NCBI GenBank assembly: GCA_012842645.1
Contig: DUSJ01000196.1
Span: forward strand, 1 to 9,120
DNA length: 9,120 nt
Source: Clostridiaceae bacterium
GTDB taxonomy: Bacteria; Bacillota; Clostridia; DSM-8532
Direction: 5' to 3'
In this document: piece after piece, positions 1-6,799 of the stretch
Layout: each line of letters opens with the position of its first letter
How positions within the stretch are numbered: the first letter of the stretch is position 1
Program-made: the position numbers and the translations under genes
Notes under the pieces: model-generated
What the model was told of the DNA's origin: nothing
The model's database searches: none
Seen by the model: the letters and a program-made list of their open reading frames with translations, nothing else

Positions 1-1546
1 ATAGCCTGCTTCTTTCAACCGTCCTGTATGCAAATCCCATGACGCGGAGGGCTTCGGAGGTCATGGAACGGCATTTTTCCATTATGGCCTTCCTGTCCTC
101 CGGGGACATTTCACGTTCGTGCTCACCGATAAGTATCCTTGAGCATTTCTCAAGAATGACTTCCGGAGCTCCCTTTGAGAACAGGAACAGTTCCCCGGTG
201 GGAATCCTGCATACCACCGACATCATTTTCCGGTCAGAATTGAAAGGAATCTCCCTTATTCTCCGGTAGTATGAATCAACAGACCTTTTATCCAATCCCG
301 AGTCGATGGCAGCCCTCACAAGCGCCACCTCTGTCGGGTCGCCCTCGATATCCAGCGAATTTATATTTTCGGCGCCAGGATTTATGATGCGGGTATTCCC
401 GCAGATCATTCCTATCTTGAGCAGCAGTTTCAGGGGGAAAGGCCTGTCTGGATCCATCTCCCTGCCTTTGTTTATAGCCCTGAGCCTGCCGCTTGCGTTC
501 TTTTCAAGGGTATAAGAGTTCCTGCCCGCGTAAGCTGAAACCACGGTCATACGGTTTTCAGTAAGTGTTCCTGTTTTATCGGAGCAGATCACCGTGGCGC
601 ATCCCAATGTCTCAACGGCAGGAAGCCGCCTTATCAGCGCATTCCTCTGGACCATTCTGCGCACGCCGATGGCAAGGGCTATTGTAACCACGGCAGGCAA
701 CCCCTCAGGCACCGCCGCAACAGCAAGGCTGATGCCGCTCAGAAGCATCTGGACCAGGGGTTCTCCCCTCAACACACCCATAATGGACACGACTGCGCAT
801 ATGATAAGGCATATGGTGACTATGATCTCTCCGAGGCGTTCCAGCTTTTTCTGCAACGGCGTTTCCTGGACTCCGGCTGTTTCGATCATACCCGCAATCC
901 TGCCCATCTCGGTTTTCATGCCTGTGGCCTGCACGATGGCCTTCCCTGTTCCGTTGGTCACCATGCTTCCCATGTATACCATGTTTTTACCCGAAACCCC
1001 GTTCGGATTTTGTCTCCGCAGGTCGATCCTTTCCTTGGAAACAGGTACGGACTCCCCTGTAAGCATGGATTCATCGCAGAACAATGAGTTGGCCTCGGTA
1101 AGGACTGCGTCGGCAGGAACCCTGTCTCCGGCTTCAAGAAGGATCAGATCTCCCGGTACGACCATGTCGGCCGGAATATCCTTTACCGATCCGTCGCGCA
1201 TTACCCTTGCGCGGGGCGCGGCCATGCTCATCAACGCTTCAAGAGCTTTTTCGGTCCGCATTTCCTGGATAAATCCCAGAAGTCCGTTAAGTACGATTAT
1301 TGCAAGGATTGCTATGCCTTCGCTGTTTTCTCCCAGAAAGAATGAAATTATAGATGAGACGATAAGGATTATTATCATCAGGTCGGTAAACTGGGAAATG
1401 AGCGTTTTGATCCACGTATTCCTTTTCACGCTCTTTAATGCGTTCTTCCCGTACACCTCGAGTTTTTCGGCGGCATCGGCCTCGGTAAGACCATGAACGC
1501 TTTTGCTTATTTCATCCAAAACGACGCTGCGCTCCAAAGCTTCCAC
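1..1546 (-). CDS. P-type IIA cation-transporting ATPase (calcium pump-like), N-terminal part, cut by window edge
   Basis: This encodes an ATP-driven membrane pump, most likely exporting Ca2+ (possibly Mn2+). Reading from a GTG at 1546, about 515 residues are present before the left edge, so roughly the last 40% of a typical ~880-900 residue pump (hinge, rest of the P domain, M5-M10) lies outside. Visible in order: N-terminal cation ATPase domain; M1 near 47-71 and M2 near 75-95; actuator loop TGES at 163-166; M3 near 240-259; M4 with AVAAVPEGLPAVVT around 275-288; phosphorylation motif SDKTGTLT at 322-329 with catalytic Asp323; GDPTEVAL at 402-409; and the nucleotide-binding KGAPE at 458-462. 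The M4 motif and the following GVRRM match SERCA/PMR1-type (IIA) rather than plasma-membrane (IIB) pumps. The GTG start is chosen because GGGAG lies 7 bases upstream; an in-frame stop lies a little further upstream. The metal specificity is inferred from the family and not proven. Confidence 0.95.
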   Translation of the reverse strand, partial: MEALERSVVLDEISKSVHGLTEADAAEKLEVYGKNALKSVKRNTWIKTLISQFTDLMIIILIVSSIISFFLGENSEGIAILAIIVLNGLLGFIQEMRTEKALEALMSMAAPRARVMRDGSVKDIPADMVVPGDLILLEAGDRVPADAVLTEANSLFCDESMLTGESVPVSKERIDLRRQNPNGVSGKNMVYMGSMVTNGTGKAIVQATGMKTEMGRIAGMIETAGVQETPLQKKLERLGEIIVTICLIICAVVSIMGVLRGEPLVQMLLSGISLAVAAVPEGLPAVVTIALAIGVRRMVQRNALIRRLPAVETLGCATVICSDKTGTLTENRMTVVSAYAGRNSYTLEKNASGRLRAINKGREMDPDRPFPLKLLLKIGMICGNTRIINPGAENINSLDIEGDPTEVALVRAAIDSGLDKRSVDSYYRRIREIPFNSDRKMMSVVCRIPTGELFLFSKGAPEVILEKCSRILIGEHEREMSPEDRKAIMEKCRSMTSEALRVMGFAYRTVERSRL

Positions 1547-1601
1547 AATACCACTCCCTGAACATAAAACCTGGACAATCTAATCTATTCATGTCCGACG
1601 A

Positions 1602-1629
1602 TTTATAGTACAGGAAGCAATGTTGTCAC
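1602..1629 (-). promoter_or_regulatory. Possible sigma-A promoter for the P-type ATPase gene
   Basis: On the minus strand GTGACA (1629-1624) and TATAAA (1607-1602) are separated by 16 bases, giving 5/6 matches to each consensus box. The expected transcript would start near 1595, about 50 bases before the GTG codon. The -35 box overlaps the end of the upstream GGGACGG repeat copy, so the repeat may contribute to the promoter or be coincidental. This is a pattern match only. Confidence 0.45.
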
Positions 1630-1679
1630 CGGGACGGTTCTGTTGGCAACAAGTTGTCAAGGGGACGGTCCTGTCGGCA
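1623..1679. repeat. Tandem pair of 26-bp GGGACGG-type intergenic repeats
   Basis: Two copies of a 26-base unit, 1623-1648 and 1654-1679, are offset by 31 bases and agree at 22 of 26 positions. Both share the pattern TTGTCA, then GGGACGGT, CTGT and GGCA. The core GGAC-G-GTCC of the second copy is a short palindrome; the first has GTTC in its place, which would still allow a G-U pair in RNA. Similar GGGACGGTTCTGT-type palindromes are, from general knowledge, common noncoding repeats in Clostridia-like genomes, often linked to IS200-like (RAYT) transposases. No transposase is in this window. Confidence 0.7.
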
Positions 1680-1709
1680 CAGTTGCGCCCCATAGTCACC
1701 CCTGCACAT

Positions 1710-1740
1710 GAGAATCCCTCGCTTCGCTCTGGATGACATT
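1710..1740 (-). repeat. Dispersed GAGCGAAGCGA-type intergenic repeat, copy A
   Basis: The minus strand reads TGTCATCC, then AGAGCGAAGCGAGGGATTCTC. This matches a short sequence with core GAGCGAAGCGA that I recall as a widespread intergenic repeat in many bacterial genomes. It lies just downstream of the exodeoxyribonuclease III stop codon and between two co-directional genes. A second, diverged copy in the opposite orientation is at 6642-6670. Confidence 0.6.
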
Positions 1741-1762
1741 TGGGTTACGACTTCCCCTGTAC

Positions 1763-2533
1763 TCATTCGAAGAGGTCGGAATCGATGAGAAGTTCCACGG
1801 GGCAGTGGTCGGAACCAAAAACGTCCGAATGGATAATGGAGTCCCGGATCTTATCCTTCAGGGATTTGGACACGCAGAAATAGTCAATGCGCCACCCGGC
1901 GTTCCTTTCCCGGGCTTTGAACAGGTATGACCACCACGTATAGGCGTCCCTCCTGTCAGGGTAGAAATAACGGAAAGTATCAATGAAGCCAGCTTCCAGA
2001 AGCTCGGTAAACTTGTTCCTTTCCTCGTCGGTGAATCCGGCGTTTCTCCGGTTGGATGACGGGTTCTTAAGATCTATCTCTTTATGGGCGACGTTAAGAT
2101 CTCCGCAGAATATGACAGGCTTAATCCTGTCAAGGGAGAGCAGGTATTCCCGGAACGCGTCCTCCCACTCCATCCTGTATGACAGCCTTTCCAACTGCTG
2201 CTGTGAGTTGGGCGTATAAACGTTGACCAGGAAGCATCCGCCGAATTCCAGGGTTATAACCCTTCCTTCATGGTCATGTTTCTCCCGCCCTATCCCGTAT
2301 GTAACGTTCAGCGGCTTGATGCTCGTATATACCGCTGTGCCCGAATATCCTTTCTTCTCGGCATAGTTGAAATATGACTCATAACCCTCGAGGGCCAGGT
2401 CCAGCTGCCCTTCGCTGAGTTTTATTTCCTGCAGGCAAAGTATATCAGGCCTTATCCTGTCGAAAAAATCAAGGAAACCCTTTCCCAATACGGCTCTCAG
2501 CCCGTTTACATTCCATGATACCAGTCTTTTCAT
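1763..2533 (-). CDS. xth: Exodeoxyribonuclease III / AP endonuclease (ExoA type)
   Basis: A 256-residue protein of the Mg2+-dependent exonuclease III/APE1 family, which incises abasic sites and removes 3'-blocking groups in base excision repair. The full set of family motifs is present in the expected order: SWNVNGLRA at 6-14; LQEIKL with metal ligand Glu36; GYSGTAV at 62-68; NVYTPNS with catalytic Tyr106; GDLNVAH with Asp145 and Asn147; NAGFTDEER at 164-172; WRIDYF with Asp217; and SDHCPV with Asp242-His243 at the C-terminal end. Length is normal for the family. The ATG at 2533 is preceded by AAGGAGGA at good spacing, and this site overlaps the stop codon of the upstream MutS-like gene 14 bases away, so the two are almost certainly cotranscribed. 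The closest named relatives are ExoA of Bacillus/Streptococcus type rather than E. coli XthA, judged from motif wording. Confidence 0.96.
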   Translation of the reverse strand: MKRLVSWNVNGLRAVLGKGFLDFFDRIRPDILCLQEIKLSEGQLDLALEGYESYFNYAEKKGYSGTAVYTSIKPLNVTYGIGREKHDHEGRVITLEFGGCFLVNVYTPNSQQQLERLSYRMEWEDAFREYLLSLDRIKPVIFCGDLNVAHKEIDLKNPSSNRRNAGFTDEERNKFTELLEAGFIDTFRYFYPDRRDAYTWWSYLFKARERNAGWRIDYFCVSKSLKDKIRDSIIHSDVFGSDHCPVELLIDSDLFE

Positions 2534-2547
2534 TGTGTCCTTCCTCC

Positions 2548-4251
2548 TTATGCGGTGCTGCCAATCTGCGTCCAGCTGTGATTCATCTCGAAATCTTCCA
2601 CGGCTTTATTGGCGTCCCTGATGATATCCTCGTTAAAACCCATGGTTTTAAGGAGTTTAATGGCATTCCGTGTAGTCGCCCTGCCGTCTTTTATCAAATA
2701 ATCGAATTCAATATCGTCATCGGTCACTTTCTCCTCGAAATGCCTGTTCTCGAAGTACCTACTTAGTATATGGGTCAGCTCCACATCATGGGTGGCTGCG
2801 AATATGCAGGCATTCTCCCCGTACAGGGAGTACAGGAGCCTTGATGAGGCGGCTATCCGCTCAATGGTGTTTGTCCCCCTCAATACCTCGTCCACGATGC
2901 AAAGGCATGTCACTTTATTATTTACCATACTGAAGATCCTTTTAAGCGACTTTATCTCGGCGATGAAATAGCTCTCCCCGTTAAGGACGCTGTCCCTCAG
3001 CGCCATTGAGGTGATGGTGAACAGCGGCCGCGACCTCCACCTCCGGGCAAGGCAGAACCCGAGGGTATGGGCCATGATGGTGTTTATGCCGACTGTCTTA
3101 AGATAAGTCGATTTTCCCGAAGCATTGGAGCCGGTCAACAGCGTCGCCCTGGATGAGTAAACGGGGTTTGGCACGCAATTTTCGATAAGGGGATGGACCA
3201 CGTCCTCCGCGTCGATATACAGGTCCATGTCTTCGTTGTTCCATATTATTTCCGGCTTGCAGCAGGTTTCAAGGCTTTCCCTGTATGAGGCTGCGCACAA
3301 TGTGGCGTCGAGCTCCCCGATGGCTTCTATAAGCTGCGCGAACTCCTCGTGGTGCGCCCTGATGAACCTTATCGATGTCTGGTAGTTCCATATATCTATG
3401 AGAAAGACCATGTTTATAATGGATATGAAATCCATGCCCATGTTGCCCGAAAAACCGGACGTGACAGCATTCAGCGACGCTTTTCCCATCATGGGCTTAA
3501 GGGTCCCGTAAAGTTCGTCAAGCCTGTCGAACCTGTCATTGAGATCCCCGACCCTGTTTTTCAGGAGAGTCCTGGCCAGCGTGACCATCCTGCTGGCCTG
3601 GGTTATGGCCTCGAGGCCGAACTGTATGCTGTTGGCCAGTTTCACATGGTACAGCACGTTTATGCCCATGGCAGCAATCATCAACAGGATACCTGCCTCC
3701 AGGCTGAAGAACATGACCGGAACCGCCAGAAGCGGCACAAACGTCAGGATCCTGTATACCCACCTGTTGTTTATCTCCAGAAATTCCGCGTCGTCCACGA
3801 GCACGTCCACTCTGAAGGGGCTGAACTTGCCGGCGTTGGCCAGTATCGACATTATCTTTTCCCGTTCCTTCTTATGCCCTGTCCAGTAATTAACCAGGTC
3901 CACGCGGTCCTGGAACGGTTCCCTGTTAAGCAGCGGGGTTCTCAGCATGGAATAGAGGACATTGTCCCCCATAGATGTCAGGGTACTGTTTATATGGGCA
4001 TAGAAATTATCCATCTCGAGGTCGTTCCACGTGGTGTCGTCGATCGCCTTTCCTGAAACTTTCCTGGTCCAAAGGTTGAACAACTGGGAGAAGTTCTTCA
4101 TATCAGACTGGTCAAAATCGTTTTCAGGGGGCCTGCCCCAGTTTTCCGCCACCGAAACGGCAAGTCTCCTTTTTCTCCTGATCTCCCTGACAATCCCTGC
4201 GATAACTGAAACGACGAATATGGCTCCAACAGCAAAAATCAGTTCCTGCAT
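2548..4251 (-). CDS. Membrane-anchored MutS-like ATPase (MutS domain V family)
   Basis: A 567-residue protein with the MutS-type ABC ATPase at its C-terminus: Walker [10 protein letters not shown] at 374-382, a [12 protein letters not shown] signature near 425-436, Walker [15 protein letters not shown] with Asp454-Glu455, and ATHD with His488. It lacks room for the N-terminal mismatch-binding domain of true MutS. Instead it starts with a predicted transmembrane helix (about 5-21) followed by a basic cluster REIRRKRR, and has a hydrophobic hairpin at about 165-202 and another hydrophobic stretch near 270-287. Several uncharacterised MutS-related proteins share this design; the cellular role is not known to me, and it should not be called a mismatch repair protein. 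The ATG at 4251 is chosen over an upstream Met (4401) because GGAGGG sits 4 bases before it and a good promoter lies within the extra 50 codons. It is the first gene of an operon with exonuclease III. Confidence 0.9.
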   Translation of the reverse strand: MQELIFAVGAIFVVSVIAGIVREIRRKRRLAVSVAENWGRPPENDFDQSDMKNFSQLFNLWTRKVSGKAIDDTTWNDLEMDNFYAHINSTLTSMGDNVLYSMLRTPLLNREPFQDRVDLVNYWTGHKKEREKIMSILANAGKFSPFRVDVLVDDAEFLEINNRWVYRILTFVPLLAVPVMFFSLEAGILLMIAAMGINVLYHVKLANSIQFGLEAITQASRMVTLARTLLKNRVGDLNDRFDRLDELYGTLKPMMGKASLNAVTSGFSGNMGMDFISIINMVFLIDIWNYQTSIRFIRAHHEEFAQLIEAIGELDATLCAASYRESLETCCKPEIIWNNEDMDLYIDAEDVVHPLIENCVPNPVYSSRATLLTGSNASGKSTYLKTVGINTIMAHTLGFCLARRWRSRPLFTITSMALRDSVLNGESYFIAEIKSLKRIFSMVNNKVTCLCIVDEVLRGTNTIERIAASSRLLYSLYGENACIFAATHDVELTHILSRYFENRHFEEKVTDDDIEFDYLIKDGRATTRNAIKLLKTMGFNEDIIRDANKAVEDFEMNHSWTQIGSTA

Positions 4252-4255
4252 CAGG

Positions 4256-4261
4256 CCCTCC
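4256..4261 (-). promoter_or_regulatory. Ribosome binding site that fixes the MutS-like start
   Basis: GGAGGG on the minus strand ends 4 bases before the ATG at 4251. No comparable site precedes the longer in-frame start at 4401, which supports the 567-residue protein. Confidence 0.75.
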
Positions 4262-4284
4262 ATAACAGTTTTTACATGGTTACA

Positions 4285-4313
4285 ATTATAACCTTTATTC
4301 CGACATGGTACAA
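4285..4313 (-). promoter_or_regulatory. Sigma-A-like promoter for the MutS-like/exonuclease III operon
   Basis: On the minus strand a perfect -10 box TATAAT (4290-4285) follows TTGTAC (4313-4308) with an ideal 17-base spacer. Transcription would begin near 4278, giving a leader of about 27 bases with the ribosome binding site. The -35 is weak (3/6) but the -10 and spacing are strong. Confidence 0.7.
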
Positions 4314-4360
4314 TCAAATAAAACAAGTTAAATTTGACAATTATTTTAAAAATTTTTGTG

Positions 4361-4389
4361 TTGCATAACGTAATACTGAATGATACAAT
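4361..4389 (+). promoter_or_regulatory. Sigma-A-like promoter for pyrR-uracil permease
   Basis: TTGCAT (4361-4366) and TACAAT (4384-4389) are separated by exactly 17 bases. The transcript would start near 4396, a few bases before the lower stem of the PyrR-binding hairpin begins at 4401, which is where it should start for that hairpin to be complete. The position relative to the attenuator is the strongest support. Confidence 0.7.
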
Positions 4390-4400
4390 ATGAAAAAACA

Positions 4401-4439
4401 AATATCTTTAAGTTGGTACAGAGATGCCGACAAGATATT
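4401..4439 (+). promoter_or_regulatory. PyrR-binding anti-antiterminator hairpin
   Basis: The lower stem pairs AATATCTT (4401-4408) with AAGATATT (4432-4439), 8 perfect pairs. An unpaired UAA (4409-4411) lies on the 5' side only. The upper stem pairs GUUGG (4412-4416) with CCGAC (4427-4431), then U4417-G4426 and A4418-U4425, closing a CAGAGA hexaloop (4419-4424). This is the known PyrR-site architecture (asymmetric internal bulge and CNGNGA hexaloop preceded by a U-G pair). When PyrR with bound UMP holds this hairpin, the downstream terminator can form. Confidence 0.9.
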
Positions 4440-4503
4440 AAATAGCGATAAATCAAGGCGGGTGTCATATCTCGCCCGGATTTTGTCAGAATAAAATCTT
4501 GTC
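4429..4503 (+). promoter_or_regulatory. Antiterminator pairing of the pyrR leader
   Basis: GACAAGAT (4429-4436), the 3' arm of the PyrR hairpin, is perfectly complementary to ATCTTGTC (4496-4503), the 5' arm of the terminator. The two structures are therefore mutually exclusive, as expected for a transcription attenuator. Between them a small hairpin, GGCGGG (4457-4462) with CUCGCC (4471-4476), would help bring the arms together. A second possible partner is ATTTTGTC at 4480-4487, with one G-U pair. Confidence 0.7.
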
Positions 4504-4524
4504 AGGTGTACAAGATTTTTTTTT
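4493..4524 (+). terminator. Intrinsic terminator of the pyrR attenuator
   Basis: AAAATCTTGT (4493-4502) pairs perfectly with ACAAGATTTT (4510-4519) around a 7-base loop, and a run of nine T (4516-4524) follows. It sits 30 bases before the pyrR start codon, so termination here would silence both pyrR and the permease. Confidence 0.92.
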
Positions 4525-4554
4525 GCAATTTTCAGGCTGACGGGGGCGACTTGT

Positions 4555-5100
4555 ATGAAATTCAAGGCTCAGATAATGGACGAAATCTCAGTTGAACGCG
4601 CAATGGTCCGCATCGCACATCAAATCATCGAAAAAAATCATGGTGTCGAAAATCTTTGCATTATCGGGATCAAAACAAGGGGCGTGCCCCTGGCGTCAAG
4701 ACTTGTAACAGCCATCAAGGCAATCGAGGGCGTCCAGGTAGAAATGGGCAAATTGGATATCAGCCTTTACCGTGACGACCTGGCAGAAAGAGCCAACGAA
4801 CCGATCATCAACTCGACAGAAATTCCTTTTTCCGTAGTAAACAAAAATGTTGTGCTGGTTGACGACGTTATATATACCGGGCGGACTGTCCGCGCAGCCC
4901 TGGATGCCATCATGGCTCTTGGCAGGCCGGCGACAATACAGCTGGCAGCCCTGATCGACAGGGGGCACAGGGAACTTCCCATACGCACGGACTACGTGGG
5001 CAAAAACATACCAACATCCAAGGCGGAGGTCGTTGTCGTGCACATCAAGGAGTATGACGGCGACACAAGCGTCTGCCTGTACGAAAAGGAACCCAAATAA
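4555..5100 (+). CDS. pyrR: PyrR, pyrimidine operon attenuation protein / uracil phosphoribosyltransferase
   Basis: A 181-residue type I phosphoribosyltransferase-fold protein of normal length for PyrR. It binds UMP and the leader RNA to cause termination, and it also makes UMP from uracil and PRPP. The PRPP-binding signature VVLVDDVIYTGRT spans 99-111 with the acidic pair Asp103-Asp104. Family blocks IIGIKTRG (36-43), LDISLYRDDL (67-76) and LIDRGHRELPIR (133-144) are all present. The ATG at 4555 is preceded by a GGGGG stretch 8 bases away, a modest ribosome binding site. The leader upstream carries its own PyrR-binding hairpin and terminator, so the gene is autoregulated by pyrimidine supply. 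The next gene starts 27 bases downstream and encodes a uracil permease, as in the known pyrR-pyrP arrangement. No biosynthetic pyr genes follow here. Confidence 0.98.
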   Translation: MKFKAQIMDEISVERAMVRIAHQIIEKNHGVENLCIIGIKTRGVPLASRLVTAIKAIEGVQVEMGKLDISLYRDDLAERANEPIINSTEIPFSVVNKNVVLVDDVIYTGRTVRAALDAIMALGRPATIQLAALIDRGHRELPIRTDYVGKNIPTSKAEVVVVHIKEYDGDTSVCLYEKEPK

Positions 5101-5127
5101 ATTAATATACAAGGGGGATTTTAATCC

Positions 5128-6573
5128 ATGGAAAACACCAACAAGGTAATCGGGTACCTTCCCGACGAAAGACCACCATTCTGGAAACTGTTGTTCTATG
5201 CATTGCAGCAGGTAATAGTCATGTTCCCTGCAACAGTGGCAGTTGCGCTTATCACTGGTTTTCAGGTTTCAACGACTATCTTTGCCAGCGGTCTCGCAAC
5301 AGTATGCTTCATCCTGATCACCGGCAGAAAAATACCTCTTTACTATGGTTCAAGCTTTTCTTACCTGGCTGCGATCACTGGTCTTATATCCGGTGATGCG
5401 ATTAGATCATTAGTCAGCGCTGAAACGCTTGCCGGGATAGAGGCCTGGAAGAACAAGATAACACCTGTTTTGCCCGGAGAGGCTATTTCTTACGCCCAGT
5501 TCGGTATCATAATGTCAGGTCTGGTATCGATACTTGCAGGTTTACTGGTAAGAGCATTCGGCAATAAGGCAGTGGATAAAATATTGCCTGCATCTGTCAC
5601 AGGTCCTGTAGCCATGGTAATTGGTCTGACTCTTGCAGGAACCGCCCTTAGTGATGCCGCTCCCCAACCTCTCAGGGAAGGAGCGATCGCTACCGTCGCC
5701 AACAGCAACTGGGTATGGGTCGTATCACTGGTCACACTTTTGTCAACAGTTATCTTTTCAAGATACTTAAAAGGTTTTCTCAGCCAGCTTCCGCTGCTTC
5801 TTGGCGCGGGTGTGGGCTGTGTTACCGCCGGACTGCTGTATGCTTTTGGCGGACCCGATATGAACCTTTTCAGGGCTATCCCGAAAGAAGCCCTCGAAGG
5901 TTCACTATGGTCATTCGGTCCTATAGCAGTGCCTGCTTTCACCCTGCCGAAATTCTCATGGGCAGCGATGTTCGCTATCATGCCCATAGCCATAGCCACT
6001 ATCCCGGAGTCCACCGCCCATATGTACCAGCTTGACATCTATGTCAATGACCTTGCAAGGAAAAAGGGCAGCAATAAAAAGTACGACCTTGCAGGTTTGC
6101 TGGACAGGAACCTTATCGGCGACGGTATTGGGGACATGATCTCCGGTCTTGTCGGAGGGCCGGCAGGAACGAACTACGGTGAGAACATCAGCACCATGGC
6201 TATAACGAAAGTGTTCTCAACATCGGTACTGATAGCTGCATCAATCATCGCCATGATCATATCCTTCTTCATCCCCCTGGTTCAGGGCATCTACGCCATT
6301 CCGCAGGCTGTTATCGGTGGTCTTGAGATCTACCTGTTCGGCGCCATCGCGGCACAGGGTATAGCCATAATGGTGGAAAAGAAGGTCGACCTGTTCAGCT
6401 CAAAGAATATCGCGGTAATCGCTACTATAATGATAGTCGGCCTTGGCGGACAATACGCCTTCGGAGGAAATATCCCGTTCTTCGGCCTGCAGGTTCCGTG
6501 CGTAGCCGGAGCGGCCATCTTCGGGATTATTCTGAACCTGATCCTCAGCATCGGCGAGAAGAAAGAAGATTAA
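5128..6573 (+). CDS. pyrP: Uracil permease (nucleobase:cation symporter-2 family)
   Basis: A 481-residue, very hydrophobic transporter of the NCS2/UraA family, expected to carry about 14 membrane segments and import uracil with protons. Key family regions are visible: PFWKLLFYALQQVIVMFPATV at the N-terminus; LYYGSSFSYLAA (71-82); IAIATIPESTAH (287-298) with Glu294 and His298, equivalent to the uracil-binding Glu and a nearby His of E. coli UraA; and GGPAGTNYGENIS (343-355) with Glu352, equivalent to the second uracil-binding Glu. Substrate is inferred from these residues and from the pyrR partner; xanthine or another nucleobase is less likely. The start at 5128 is preceded by AAGGGGG. With only 27 bases after pyrR and no second attenuator, it should share the PyrR-controlled transcript. 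A terminator follows 26 bases after the stop. Confidence 0.94.
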   Translation: MENTNKVIGYLPDERPPFWKLLFYALQQVIVMFPATVAVALITGFQVSTTIFASGLATVCFILITGRKIPLYYGSSFSYLAAITGLISGDAIRSLVSAETLAGIEAWKNKITPVLPGEAISYAQFGIIMSGLVSILAGLLVRAFGNKAVDKILPASVTGPVAMVIGLTLAGTALSDAAPQPLREGAIATVANSNWVWVVSLVTLLSTVIFSRYLKGFLSQLPLLLGAGVGCVTAGLLYAFGGPDMNLFRAIPKEALEGSLWSFGPIAVPAFTLPKFSWAAMFAIMPIAIATIPESTAHMYQLDIYVNDLARKKGSNKKYDLAGLLDRNLIGDGIGDMISGLVGGPAGTNYGENISTMAITKVFSTSVLIAASIIAMIISFFIPLVQGIYAIPQAVIGGLEIYLFGAIAAQGIAIMVEKKVDLFSSKNIAVIATIMIVGLGGQYAFGGNIPFFGLQVPCVAGAAIFGIILNLILSIGEKKED

Positions 6574-6598
6574 ACAGTGTTTTCAAATAAAAAATTAG

Positions 6599-6627
6599 CG
6601 GGCTGGCTGACACAACCAGCCCGTTTT
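6599..6627. terminator. Bidirectional intrinsic terminator after uracil permease
   Basis: CGGGCTGG (6599-6606) pairs perfectly with CCAGCCCG (6616-6623), followed by TTTT on the plus strand. On the minus strand the same stem is followed, after three bases, by a T-rich stretch (AATTTTTTATTT). It therefore closes the pyrR-permease transcript and could also stop any transcript running past enolase. Confidence 0.88.
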
Positions 6628-6641
6628 CTGTTACCCGGATA

Positions 6642-6670
6642 TATCATTTTGAGCGCAGCGAAGAACCCAG
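6642..6670 (+). repeat. Dispersed GAGCGAAGCGA-type intergenic repeat, copy B
   Basis: The plus strand reads TATCATTTTGAGCGCAGCG then AAGAACCC, a diverged copy of the element at 1710-1740, in opposite orientation. The shared core is TCAT, three variable bases, then GAGCGnAGCGA. It lies right after a terminator in the convergent gap between the permease and enolase, a usual place for such neutral repeats. Confidence 0.55.
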
Positions 6671-6749
6671 CCGTTCAGTCAGCCTTTAGACGCTGATAAT
6701 AAAGACGGTTCTGTCTCCGCCCTGCTCATTTCCAATTGTTCTATCATAA

Positions 6750-6799
6750 GTAGCCCACCCTTAGTGCTGAGCTATTGCCCAGCACTAAGGGTGGGCTAC
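6750..6799. repeat. Perfect 20-bp inverted repeat (hairpin element)
   Basis: The arm at 6750-6769 (starting GTAGCCCACCC) is an exact reverse complement of 6780-6799. The 10-base centre could add GC/GC after one mismatch, leaving a TATT tetraloop. Neither flank has a T run, so it is not a standard intrinsic terminator, although it lies about 55 bases past the enolase stop and may act as a transcript end or mRNA stabiliser. A REP-like or miniature mobile element is an alternative. Confidence 0.8.

Noticed and set aside
594..1496. A 300-codon open frame on the plus strand
   Set aside because: It is exactly antisense to the P-type ATPase, whose motifs (TGES, PEGLP, SDKTGTLT) are unmistakable. 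The plus-strand product shows no recognisable domain and its composition follows from the other strand.
1547..1762. CRISPR-like array from the two GGGACGG repeats
   Set aside because: There are only two diverged copies with a 5-base gap between them, far too short for spacers, and no cas genes.
3349..4056. A 235-codon open frame on the plus strand
   Set aside because: It is antisense to the MutS-like gene, has no ribosome binding site that I can see, and its His/Val/Pro-rich product looks like a shadow translation.
4334..4339. Perfect TTGACA as a -35 box for pyrR
   Set aside because: At 16-18 bases downstream there is no acceptable -10 (TGTGTT region). The TTGCAT-17-TACAAT pair further on fits better and places the transcript start right before the PyrR hairpin.
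5490..6038. A 182-codon open frame on the minus strand inside the permease gene
   Set aside because: It is antisense to the clear NCS2 permease reading frame and has no family features.
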